Of a DNA stretch of 64,000 bases, positions 20,985-31,766 are shown one piece after another (positions within the stretch are counted from its first letter, which is position 1; every line of letters starts with the position of its first letter). The stretch spans positions 1 to 64,000 of the forward strand of contig WHUX01000068.1 in NCBI GenBank assembly GCA_015179025.1, in the 5' to 3' direction. The translations under genes and the position numbers were made by a program. Source of the stretch: Terfezia claveryi. Taxonomy: Eukaryota > Ascomycota > Pezizomycetes > Pezizales > Pezizaceae. Below the pieces are notes generated by a model, which saw nothing but the letters and a program-made list of their open reading frames with translations, was not told the origin of the DNA and did not search any database.

Positions 20985-21084
20985 ATACTATATCTATATA
21001 GTTGATTAGATTATCTCATATTTAGTATTTATAGTAAGAACTTAGTTTTACTATTAGTATTGATCTTTTACTTAAGCTATAACA

Positions 21085-23610
21085 ACTAATAGATTTATTA
21101 GTAGGAAAAACTAAAGTATTTTAAGAAAAACAAATAAAAAAAATAGTAAAAGAAAAATATAAGAATTATAGAGAATTAGAATATAGTGTTAAGACTTGTT
21201 TTTAAACTTAATAATATTTTTTATAAGCTACGAAAATAATAAGTATAATTTCTACTACTAAAATACTCATAACTATTAAACTAGTAATAAAAAAATAGTT
21301 TTACTTTTGTAAAATAATATTAATTTGAGGTAGACTGAGTTCTTAATTTTTTTATATATTTTTAGTTCATCTTTATAGTTTTTAGAAAAAGAGTTACTAA
21401 ATAAGAATTAGCTTGTAATTACTTATGAATTAAATAATAATAGTTCTAAGATTTTTTTTTATATCTTTATTAACTATAGAGTAACTAATTATATATTTAT
21501 AGATAAAAAATTTATATACTATTATTAACTACTATTATATAAGCTTAAATGCTTTTAAATCTTAAAAGTTATTTATAGATTACTAATTGAATTTAGTATA
21601 ATTATATATATAATTTAACTCAAATTTATAATTAGAGGATATTAAATAGAACTTATTATATTTAGTACTAAATACTAAATTAGATATTATTTAATTGTTC
21701 TAGATCTTTTATAGCTTTAATATTTTAATATTAATATCTATTTTACTAAAAATACTTTTATCTTCAATTTAGACTATTATCTTTACTATTACTACAAGAA
21801 AATATAAATAATTCAAGATATTTCTATACTAGTTCTAGAAAAACCTTAAATTATTCTTATTATAAAATCTCACTTTAGCTATTTAATTAAAAAAAAGAAA
21901 GTAAATATAAACCATTTCTTAATTTACTATTATAAAACTTAATATAATATTAAAGTAATTTAATAAATAACTAATAATTAAAGAGAAAAAGATTAAAAAT
22001 CTTATACTATTTAAATACTATTAATATCTTTAACTCTTCATAAAAGTAGTAGCTAAGGTTTTTCTTTCTTAAGAAAAGATTTATTTAATATTTGGTCTTA
22101 TTTACTTTTTATTAAAATTTAAAACTATAAGTTCTTAAAATATAGTTAGAAGAAAACTTATTAGGAGGCTTTATTTAAATATCTTTATTTTCAGCTAGTA
22201 TACTAATTTTATTTATAAACAAAAACAATAAATCTTTATATCTATATATTAATTATTAAAGACTAAATAAAAGTACTATTGAAAATTAATACCTATTACT
22301 TTTAATTCATAAAACTTTCTACCAGCTTTTAAAAGTTAAATACTATACTACTTTTGATATTTAAACTATCTATAATTTAGTTTAAATAGTTATAGATAAA
22401 AAATAAAAAATAGTATTTAGAATATAATATAATCTATATAAATCTTTAATTATACCTTTTAGTCTTACTAATACTTCTACTAGCTTCTAATACTTTATTA
22501 ATAAAGGTTTTTACCCTCTTTATGATGACTTTTATCTTACCAATTCTAATAATATCTTAATCTATAGTAATATATTAAAAGAAGACTAAACTTATATTAT
22601 TAAAATTCTATAATATACTTTAAAATACTAGTTTATATCTAAAACTAGAAAAATATAAATTTTATGAAATAAAGGTCTACTATTTAAGTATAATCATTTT
22701 AGTAAAAGATATTTAGAAAGATACAGCTAAAGTTATAGTAGTTATAGATTAAAAATCTTTAATAAATCTATATAATACTTATACTTTTCTTAGATTTTCT
22801 AATTTTTACTATTACTTTTTTAAAAACTTCTCTAAATTGTTACTACTATTATTAAGCTAATAAAAAAGATATTATATAGAACTAAAATAAAAAATGTAAA
22901 AAAGTATTTAAAAACTAAAGATAGTATTTACTTTAGTATCTATACTCTAATAATTTAATTCAGGCTAAGAAATTATACTAGTAATTAATATTTTAGACTA
23001 TATTTCTACTCATATATTTTCTTAATATAATAATAATAATATATTTTACTTAGTTATATACTTCTCTAAAATATACTTACTAGCTAAATATAATTATAAA
23101 AATTTAGATAAAAAACTTATAGTAATTATAAAATACTTTGAAAAATAATAAGTAGAATTAGAATTAATATCTTATCTAATCTAAGTCCTTTCAAACTATA
23201 AAAATCTTAAATACTTTATAATAATAAAACTATTAAACTATTATTAGGCCTATTAGTTAGAATATATTTTATAATTCTATTTCAAGATAGTTTAATACTA
23301 AAGTAATATAAGTAGTAAATTAGATATATTAACTAGAAAATTAGAAGACTTTCTTAAAAAAAGAAATAAATATACTAAATATTAAAATTAAGTTATTTTA
23401 AAGTTTTATAACTTAACTTTTAATATAATAAAAGATATTAAATTAAACTTACAAAAGTTATTTAATAAGAAGTTAGAAGCTAATTTATTATTAAAAATAA
23501 TATCTAAAAGGTTATATAATAAAGAAACCTAATTAAAAAATATCTTACTAGTATTGAAAAGCTACTACTATAAGCAGAGATATTGTTGTACTAATTATAA
23601 TGTTTTTTTT
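21085..23610 (+). mobile_element. RIP-destroyed gypsy relic E
   Basis: About 2.5 kb of extremely A/T-rich sequence in which a gypsy pol can still be traced on the + strand. RT motifs are at 22345-22590, RNase H-like sequence at about 22930-23230, and a Cys-Cys pair possibly from the integrase zinc finger near 23586. No LTRs could be recognised. Nearly every Gln and Trp codon expected from gypsy Pol is a stop, the classic result of RIP. Confidence 0.6.
22345..22600 (+). pseudogene. Reverse transcriptase remnant of relic E
   Basis: In one frame: TTFDI-stop-TIYNLV, then KIVFRI-stop-YNLYK, IIPFSLTNTSTSF and NNILIYSN. These correspond in order to [35 protein letters not shown] and DDILIYS of gypsy RTs, so both catalytic aspartates are now Asn. 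Stops replace Arg (CGA to TGA) and Trp/Gln. Confidence 0.75.
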
Positions 23611-24330
23611 AATTTTCTAAAATTTATATACTAATTTTACTTATTATTATATAGTAGTCCTACATCCTTATTTTAGAAGACCTAAAATTCTTATAGTATA
23701 AGAGATTGAAAGATCTTTCTCTTTCATACTTATTTTAGCCTTTTTCTAAAAAAAAATCCTTACTCTATCTCTAAAAGAACTTTTTATATCTAATACTAAT
23801 ATCTTTATCTAAGAAATTAGAGATTTAATAAATACAAAACCTTTTTACTATATTTACTAAATAATCTCTATCTTTCCTCTTCTCTATTTATTACTATATC
23901 TCTTAATTATCTGCTTGCTCCCATAAGCTCTAACTTTTTACTAGCTATTTTCTTACTAAGTAGACTAGAGTGATATATAAGCCTATTTCAAGCTGAAGAC
24001 AAACTATATAAGTTAGATCTTTATAGTTTTCTAAAGTATATCTCTACTATTCTAGCTTACTTTTATCTATCTAATACTATATATAGTTTAGAAGAGTTTT
24101 TCTATTCTATTTGAGAACTTTTTCTAACTTAGTCCTTTTTACTTCTCTTTCTATCTTCCTTCTCTTTATTTATACTTGCTTTAATTTTTTCTAATAACTA
24201 AGATATCTTCAAACTCTTTATTATCCTCTTTTTTTGTCCTCCTATTAGGTTTCTTATTTCTATAGATTCTAATATGAGGTTTAACCTAATCTAGAATTAC
24301 TATATCTAGACTCTATTGAAAAGGAAAATA

Positions 24331-24541
24331 GTTTGTTTTTAGTATCTTTAGAGATACTATTTCTACTAGAGATAAGATATATTTCTACAATTGGTAGAAT
24401 ATCTACTAGTATATCAAAAAAATACTAAAAAATACTAGAAGATATATAGAAGATATATAAGCAATACTTAAAAAATACACAAGATAACTCTATCTTCTAA
24501 AGATACTATCTAATATCCTGATGCTACTTTTTTTTTTTTCT
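24331..24541. repeat. MITE-like short repeat, copy 2
   Basis: Same repeat as 19235-19485. It starts with TTTTTAGTATCTTTAGAGATACT, which folds back on itself through AGTATC/GATACT, and ends AGATACTATCTAATATCC before a T-run. It is better preserved than copy 1. Its presence in two unrelated host sequences supports mobility. Confidence 0.55.
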
Positions 24542-24612
24542 GATACCAATATCTTTTACTATCTATTTTAGGTATCTTATTTTTACTTTTTTTCTTTTCT
24601 TTATTATCTTTA

Positions 24613-24928
24613 TGTTACGGCTGAGATTATGCAGACCGGGCCGGCGCCACCCGATGGTGGGTGGCCTGAAGTCAACCCCGCTTTCCTATATATTTGCCCA
24701 CGTCTTGTATCTAGTTCTTGTTTTCTAAGACTCAAGCGAAGTCTTGTATCGCTGGGTTACTTTACTTTATCAAATGAATCAGTCTATATTCTTCACTCTA
24801 TGTTAGCCCAGTTAGGCTCGAGCCTAGTGATTATGCCTTCGTGCACTCTATATACTGATATACCGACAGATATCACCGTGATCACTAGCTCGCCGCTAAC
24901 ACTTTACTACTATAATAGCTGCCTGTAA
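24613..24928 (+). repeat. Solo LTR-like island
   Basis: A 316-bp island of normal composition within extremely A/T-rich DNA. It begins TGTTACGGCTGAG, a typical LTR start, and ends GCTGCCTGTAA, close to the CCTGTAACA end of the B-family LTR, though the body differs. No clean target duplication was found. Frames within it are not considered genes. Confidence 0.45.
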
Positions 24929-26762
24929 ATCTAAAAGAATAATAACCTTTTTATCTCTATATCTATATCTTAAAGCTTTTATTATACTTCTAATTTTCCT
25001 ATTCTATACTATCACTACTTTACTTATATCTAAATCCTCTTTCTATATCAACTCTGAGTTCCATTATCCTCTTCTAATATTATTGTATTTATTTATACTT
25101 CTATCTATAAAAACTATTAAATAGTTTACTTTGGCTTCATAAATCTTCCTCTACTATATCCTCTTATTATTCTTCTCCTTTAACCTAAAGTTAATTTCTA
25201 AAATATCTATTTTCTTATAAGGTTCTCTAAAACTAAGCCTAAACTTTTTACTTATTACTTTTTTTACTCTTTATAATAAAGTTATGATTGCTGTTCTTAT
25301 ACCTCTTTCTTTATTCTTAATTTAGTCTTCTATTACTATTAAGTCCTTAAAAATTTTCTATAATAGCCTAGCTTATTTTACCTTTATAACTATATTTGGA
25401 CTTTCTACTTTAATAATCTAGCTAACTAACCTTTTCTTAAAGCCTTTTATAGCTCTTATATATTTTTTTAGGACTTAGTATTAGACTTTTTTAAACTTTA
25501 TTTCCCAGTTCTAATAACTACTCTATCTTAATTCTAAGTTTTAAAAAGTAATTACTCTTATTATATCTATATATAGATTTCTTTAGTTTATTTAGCTAGT
25601 TCTCTATTAAGAGTTACTAATCCTATTATATTTACCTAGTATTAATCTGACCTTCTGAATTCTTACCATCTAGTATTCTTAAAAGGTTAAGCTCTCATCT
25701 ATAATTATTTTAAGCCACTTTATTATTTTCATATTTATGTTTTTTTTCTCTTTTTTATTCTTAAGACTAACTTTTTATACTTTAATTATTTAAAAGAAAG
25801 ATTATATAAGACTATAACTCTATTTATAATGCTATCAATATATTAAAGAAGTTAATCTATATAAATTATTTTTACTCTAACTTTATACTAAATATATAAT
25901 TCTATTTGAATATTATCTATATATAAGAATAACTTACTCTTTACTACTATAAACTTCTTAATATCTTTTTCTATTTTTTTAGAATTGGTACTATTCAAAT
26001 GAGAAAAATAACTAGAGTTAATATTAAACTTAAAAGAACTTCTATATTAGTTTTTCCCAACTTTTTTATCATACTATTCTATTCTATCTCAAACTTCTTA
26101 GTTTTAAAATTTTTTTGAATATATGGTATCTAATTTTCTACTTCCTCTAATTTTTTTAATTTTCTTTTCATATCCTCTTCTCTTGTATTTTGGAAGCCTC
26201 TTTATATATTCTAAAATCCCTATTTAATTATACTTTTACTAGCTATATATCTTTAAGCTCTAGTAATAACTTAAAGAGCTATTTTCATTGTACTTCTCCC
26301 TCTAACTAATCTAAACTAGTACTTGTAGAATAACCTTGCTTCTTATAACTTATCTATAACAACTTTTTCGCCTAGTTTACTAATATAATTAATTAAATTA
26401 ATTGGTCTCTATCTTTTTATTATATTATAATTTACTTTTCTACTTTAGGATTATAACAACCTCACTATTTTGCTATTCATTAAGAGCTTTTCCTATTATT
26501 ATATTCTATACAACATCTTTGATTAAAGTCTTACTAAAGGGAGTTTTTATAACTATTTTAATAAATCTATAACTAATCCTATCTAGTTTAAGTAGTCAAA
26601 AATTACTAGTTTTTATAAGGGCTTTTCTAACCTATTCTTTAACCTCTTCTTTTCTCTTAACTTCTACTCTATCTTTTTTAAGGTCTTTTTTTTTTCCTCC
26701 TATTTTTCTTATTATTCTTTACAAAAGTTATTTTTTACTAACTTTTTAACTTTATCTTTATT

Positions 26763-27431
26763 TGTAATGAATGGTACTAGACAGTATTCATTCAGTACTG
26801 TTTATATAATCTATATCCATAGGCACGGACGTTTGTGTATTTTGGTTCTGCTGAAGTAAGACTCCAGAAAAGTAGGGAGATTACTATGTGAGATGTTCCT
26901 AGAGGGAATAGTAATTAACTAGTGTAATCTATCTTATATGATTTGTGCTATCTAAGCTATATGATCTTAATCTAATTGGAATATAGGCTTGCTTGCTACT
27001 GTCTGCTTACTTGTTGCTTCTTGTATTCTAGAGGGAATCCAGCGGCCTATTTATACTCCTCTGAGATCTCATGACTAAGGAAATAAATACAATAAAGGGT
27101 GGCACACCAGAAAGTGGTGCATGGTACAAAAGGGGTTATGTAGCTATAGTAAAGAGTCACACGCTATAAACGATGGTTATGTGGCCATAGTAATGAGTCA
27201 CACGCCATAAATGATAGTCACGTGACCATAAAGATGGTGTCCTCATATAGCAAGTGCCATAGAACTTCCCATGGCAAATTCCGCATGCTATGGATGCTTA
27301 TAAAGTGATAGGAGGTGGTAGAAGGCAAGTCCTTCAACCGAGAGGCTTAGTTACATAATATGGTAGTAATATAGGAAATACAAAAGAATATAATCAATTA
27401 TATAAGTAATGAAACAACGTTCTCTATTACA
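26763..27431. mobile_element. Solo LTR, family G, copy 1
   Basis: 669 bp, beginning TGTAATGAATGGTACTAG and ending CTCTATTACA, flanked on both sides by TTATT (26758-26762 and 27432-27436), an exact 5-bp target duplication. Closely related to 31095-31766. No internal coding region is present, so this is the product of LTR-LTR recombination. It lacks the RIP-type composition of its surroundings, so it is younger. Confidence 0.88.
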
Positions 27432-28211
27432 TTATTTGTATGTAAGTTTTACTTGTTTTTACTTTTATATATACCTATTAAACTTTTAAGTCTTTATAAG
27501 TCCTTAGCTTATTTAGTAATTTCCTAAATATTCTTTCTACTATTCTTTTTATACAACTTATACCAATATATCTATTTTTCCTCTTATACTATTCTTCTTA
27601 TTTTGACTTGCTTAGTCTTCTATATTTTAATTCTAGCTTTCTATAATAGACTATCTTCTCTTTTTTTCTTACTTATTATTATAATTTTGAGTTGAGTTAA
27701 GAAGTTATTATTCTTCTATAGCTTGCTTCTTTCTAAAATCTTAAGCTTTTTATCTACTAGAACTCTAAGATATAAAAGCTACCTATAGATTACATTATTC
27801 TTCAAACCTTTATACTACTCCTTCCTTAACTCTTTCCTAAAGTCTAGAATCTTTTGAACTAGCATTTTTAACTTATTTCAATCTATTACCTTCCTTTTTT
27901 ACTTCTCTAATTTTTTTGTCTATTTACTATTCTACTATAAAACCCAATAATCTAATATTAATTTTATTTGGCTTATTATAAAAATTATCAAATTTTTAAC
28001 AAAGGCTAAATCAATTTTACTCTACTTTAAGTCTCTATTTTTTACTCTTTCCTATATTACTCTATTCTCTTTTTTACTAGTTTTAGCCTATTATTCTCTA
28101 TAAGTTCTAATAAAACTATTCTTAATATATTCTTATTCTTACCTAAACTTTAATTTTTATAATACGTATTCTAGTTTTTAATGAGGTAGGTTTTTTTTAA
28201 TCTAATTATAT

Positions 28212-28835
28212 TGTTATAGGTGGGCTATAACTACGAATATACAAGTCGGTGGTAAGGATATAAAGAGGTTATCGGTAACTTAGAACAAGTATAAACGCAG
28301 TAACAACTCGAGTATATAGTGAACTCAATAAGAAAAAAGCTTTATGAGACTTAGAATACCACTTAGGTCTTATTTCATTAACTATATAAAAGTGGTAGGT
28401 TATATAGAAGCTTAGATCTAATAACGAATAATCAGATCTGAACGATGCTTCCTATAATAGCTTAGTAGTATTAACATTAGGTTGTTACCTAAATAGGAAA
28501 CTACTTCCCAATTGGGATCACTGCAGTCTAATATACATTAATTAGGCAGCCTAAACTTCAACATATTACAGTCAGGCTGACATACAGGAGCTGGACCTAA
28601 ATATAACTAATAACAATATATGAATGACAAACATAAGAACATAATAGAAATCTATAGAAGAGAGTACATGTATAAGAATACATTCAGAGGTCACACACTT
28701 CCTTGAGTTAATACCTGTCCATCCTGGACATATTACCCGTATCTATATGGTTGATTAGGCCATATCAGTTAGCAGCTATAATTAGGTATTAGGATATTCC
28801 CTATCGAGGGTAGGTCTCTTACCTAAGCCATAACA
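28212..28835 (-). repeat. 3' LTR of element C
   Basis: 624 bp, reverse orientation, matching 1406-2030 and 42141-42763. Its GATA-box region (about 28428-28450) reads ATCTAATAA...TAATCAGAT, with one box damaged by G-to-A. The next bases (28836-28870) match the inverse of the B polypurine region. Confidence 0.93.
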
Positions 28836-29133
28836 TTACTCCCTGTTTCAAGGTAGCTGTCCTCAGCTGAATACAAGTCTTTTTCAACCTTGAAGAAGAT
28901 AAGTATTTAGTAATAACTCAGGTAACCATAGTGGTATAGGTACTGACCATCCCAACCAATACTTCTATCCCATTTAAGGGTACTACAAGATTGGTGTGCC
29001 TACACATACATGCCATGGCTATTAAAAACTAAACCTCTCACCAAAAAACCTACAGGGAAAACGTGATGAGTAAGAGGGTAAAAGGTACTATGTCTTCATC
29101 CATAAACACTAGACGCAGGTCCAAACCTTAGAT
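28836..29133 (-). other. 3' untranslated region of element C
   Basis: Inverse of 7066-7364 of element B, including the purine tract next to the LTR and the region after the chromodomain stop. Non-coding. Interrupted at 29133 by the hAT-like MITE. Confidence 0.75.
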
Positions 29134-29954
29134 TAGTGTGCGCATAGGCTCGAGTCGAGGTGAGTTCTACTACTATTTTTCCTACTCGGTACCGACTTGC
29201 ACCGACGCCCATTCTTCCGAAGCCAACTCGCCACCAACTCGGCGACTACTCGGTGATCGACCGAGTCCTCGCCAAGAATTAGTCACCTATGTTTCACCTC
29301 GGTCTTGGTTTTATATTTTTTCCATTATCTGTCACAGATCGCTCCTCCTGTCACGAATCCATCCTCCTATCACGGATCCATCCTTCTGTCATAGATCTGT
29401 CCTCCTGTCACGGATCTGTCCTCCTGTCACGGATCTGTCCTCCTGTCACGGATCCGTCCTCCTATTACAGATTGCCCTGCCTGTCACGAATTCCTCCTCC
29501 TGTTACGGACTTGAACTTTTCCTTCCTGCTCAATCCTTACCGCCATTTCTCAACTGTGTTCTACTGGCAGCTAACCTTCCATCCATTCCCCCGTTGTTCT
29601 TCTGTATAATCTTACCCTGCCTGGCATGCTAATGTGAATTACATTCGTTAATACCTCATTAATTTCTGCACACTCTGATTTTTATAAAACGAATTTTTTT
29701 AATTCAAGCAATCCGTAGTGTATTCAGTTAAATTTGAACCGAATTATATGAGAAACTGGTCCTCCAGTCAAGCAATATATATCAGTATATGATACTAAGG
29801 CTTGGCGAGTAGTCGACGGCTACTCGGCACTGGCCCGAGTAATTCAGAGCAACATATAGCCGACTTGCCGAGTTAGAGGCTTGGGCAAAACTCGGCCATC
29901 AGTATGAATCTTGGCGAGGCGGCGCAGGGAAAAATCGCCTCGGTGCGTACACTA
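29134..29954. mobile_element. hAT-like MITE (821 bp)
   Basis: Ends TAGTGTGCGCATAGGC on the left and, inverted, TAGTGTACGCACCGAGGC on the right. CCTTAGAT (29126-29133) and CCTCAGAT (29955-29962) form an 8-bp target duplication with one difference. An 8-bp duplication with TAG-type ends is diagnostic of the hAT superfamily. Comparison with B shows an uninterrupted target there. CGACTCGG/ACTCGGC motifs cluster near both ends, as in hAT transposase-binding regions. The interior has a 19-bp tandem repeat and no transposase. Confidence 0.88.
29330..29515. repeat. 19-bp tandem repeat inside the hAT-like MITE
   Basis: About nine to ten copies of a unit like GATCTGTCCTCCTGTCACG. Four central copies are nearly identical and the outer copies diverge. 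It is readable as a repetitive peptide in several frames, without evidence of coding. Confidence 0.85.
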
Positions 29955-29962
29955 CCTCAGAT

Positions 29963-31094
29963 ATCTCTTTTATCATGTAGCTTATTAGAGAACTTCTCTC
30001 GATACTCTCTGAGCTTCTCTGGACAGTTATCTAACCTATCGAAGGTCTCCCAAGTGTCCTTAAACTCTGTATACCCTTTCTAATACACCCTATACTTGAC
30101 TATTCCTTTATTTTTGTGGGAGTCTACAATAGATTTGACTTTGAAGATATCCAGTTCATCTTCGTCCATATTTTGTGGCTCATTTCATTGTCTGAATAGC
30201 TTTAGGAGGGTAATATGAACAATGTTGTGCCATCGTGTGCCTTGTAGAACTTCGAGCCTATATGCGTATGAACCAATAGCTTTAATAACCTTATAGGGCC
30301 CTATCTACTTGCTGGTAATAGAACGGTTATTCTCAGCTCGTATCTGTAGGTTCTGTCAGTCAACCAATACCCAGTTATCGATAGCAAACCTGCATGCTTT
30401 TTCAAGGTGTATAGTACTTCTCTTGTAATTAATTTGCTTAAGGGTATCGTGAACTTGGTTATGCACAGTTGTCATTCGGTCTAGCCATTCTTCTGCAGTA
30501 GGAGAGGAAAATTCATAGTCATCTGAAAGGTGAATAGTATGAGGGTTGAAGCCATATAAACTGCGGTAGGGGAAGTATTTGTAGGTAGAGTGTACAGCAG
30601 TATTATAAGCAAACTCGGCTAAGGGTAGCCATTGTTTCCAATGAGCTTGCCTATTATGATAGTAGATGCAGAGGTACTGTTTAAGTGTTTGGACTGCTCG
30701 TTCAGCAAGTCCATTAGTCTGAAGGTGATAGGCAGTGAAGAGGTGAAAGGTTATGTTGAGCTTTTGGTTAAGCTCCTTGAGGAATCTAGAGGCGAATTGT
30801 GGACCACGGTCAGAGGTAATGTGTTGGGAAAGGCCATAGAGTCTCCATATCTTGTTAATATAGGTATCAGCAATATCGGATACTGTTCATGTAGTTTTTG
30901 CCAGAATATAGTGTTGTACTTTGGTAAACTGGTCTATAATAATGAGTATTGCATTAAAACCTTCTGACTCTAGTAGCTTACCAACAAAGTCCATAGCTAT
31001 CTCTTCAAATGGTCGTTCCCCAGTTGGCATCGGTACCACCTTTGTTTGCCTACTATGCCTATCTGCCTTTGCTTTCTGACACTTAATACATCTT
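29963..31094 (-). pseudogene. Chromodomain and integrase core of element C
   Basis: Reading on the - strand from 31094 downward, collinear with B 5960-7066: the integrase core with the TAYHLQTNGL-like Glu block near 30700-30750, the GPY/F-type region near 30300, and the chromodomain at about 30020-30190 (inverse of YRVHWKGY...F-x-D-T-W-E-T-F). Stops and substitutions interrupt it. The zinc-finger part lies beyond the solo LTR at 31767 and above. Confidence 0.75.
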
Positions 31095-31766
31095 TGTAAT
31101 AAATGGTACTAGATAGTATTCATTTGGTACCGTTTATACAATCTATATCCGTAGGCACAGACATTTATGTATTTCAGTTCTGCTGAGGTAAGAGCTCAGA
31201 AGGGTAGGGAGATTACTATGTAGGATATTCCCAGAGGGAACAGTAATTAACTAGTGTAATCTATCTTATATGATTTGTGCTATTTAAGCTATATAATCTT
31301 GATCTGATTGGAATATAGGCTTGCTTGCTGCTGTCTGCTTGCTTGTTGCTTCTTGTGGATTCCAAAGGGAATCCAGTGGCCTATTTATACTCCTCTGAGA
31401 TCTGATGACTAAGGAAATAAATACAATAAAGGGTGGCACATCAGAAGGTGGTGCGCTATACAAAAGGGGTCATGTGGCCATAGTAATGAGTTACACGCCA
31501 TAAACGATGGTCATATGGCCATAGTAATGAGTCACATGCCTTTAAATAGAGGTCATGCGACCATAATAAGGGTGTCCTTATATAGCAAGTGCCATAGAAC
31601 TTCCCATGGCAAATTCCGTGTGCTATGGATGCTTATAAAGCAATAGGAGGTGGTAGAAGGCTAGTTCTTTAACTGAGAGGGTTAGTTACATAATATGGTA
31701 GTAATATAGGAAATACAAAAGTATATAATCAATTATATAAGTAATAAAATGACGTTCTCCATTACA
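31095..31766. mobile_element. Solo LTR, family G, copy 2
   Basis: 672 bp, TGTAATAAATGG to CTCCATTACA, flanked by ATCTT (31090-31094) and ATCCT (31767-31771). Comparison with element B (5948 region) shows the intact site CATCCTGCC, so the duplication had one later C-to-T change. It interrupts the integrase zinc-finger coding of element C between its two Cys. Matches 26763-27431 almost throughout. Confidence 0.88.

Larger units (their letters stand above)
18310..21084 (-). mobile_element. RIP-mutated B-family fragment D (gag 5' part and 5' LTR)
   Basis: Collinear with the gag start and 5' LTR of element C (41400-42763) on the same strand, but heavily changed by transitions. An example is TAGAAATAATAAAGTTCTAG here against TAGAAATGATAAGGTTTTGG in C. 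The LTR portion spans about 19046-21084 and ends CTATAACA, matching CCATAACA in C. Subtracting a roughly 240-bp repeat and an 1175-bp TIR element with its duplication leaves about 620 bp, the expected LTR length. The pol half is missing on the left. Confidence 0.8.
19046..21084 (-). repeat. RIP-mutated LTR of fragment D, with two insertions
   Basis: Homologous in order to 42141-42763: AATAAGAGTAAAGCTTTAT at about 19148, the GATA-box region at about 19487-19510, and the TTACCTAAATAGGAAG block near 19552, through to 21084. It is interrupted at about 19235-19485 and again at 19810-20984. The left end is approximate because of sequence decay. Confidence 0.75.
23611..28211 (-). mobile_element. T-rich decayed block F with several insertions
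   Basis: From 23611 the + strand becomes T/C-rich, the mirror of relic E, suggesting a RIP-mutated element on the - strand. Only short Lys/Arg-rich frames are visible on the - strand (for example around 27500-27660), without a recognised domain. It is interrupted by a MITE-like repeat, a solo LTR-like island and a clean solo LTR. It is cut at its right end by element C and appears to continue at 42764. Confidence 0.4.

Noticed and set aside
24629..24928. 99-codon + strand frame
   Set aside because: It covers a solo LTR-like island and has no recognisable protein features.
29138..29632. 164-codon and 106-codon + strand frames
   Set aside because: They are inside the hAT-like MITE and are driven by its 19-bp tandem repeat; no transposase or other domain.
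30632..30967. 111-codon + strand frame
   Set aside because: Shadow of the - strand integrase of element C.
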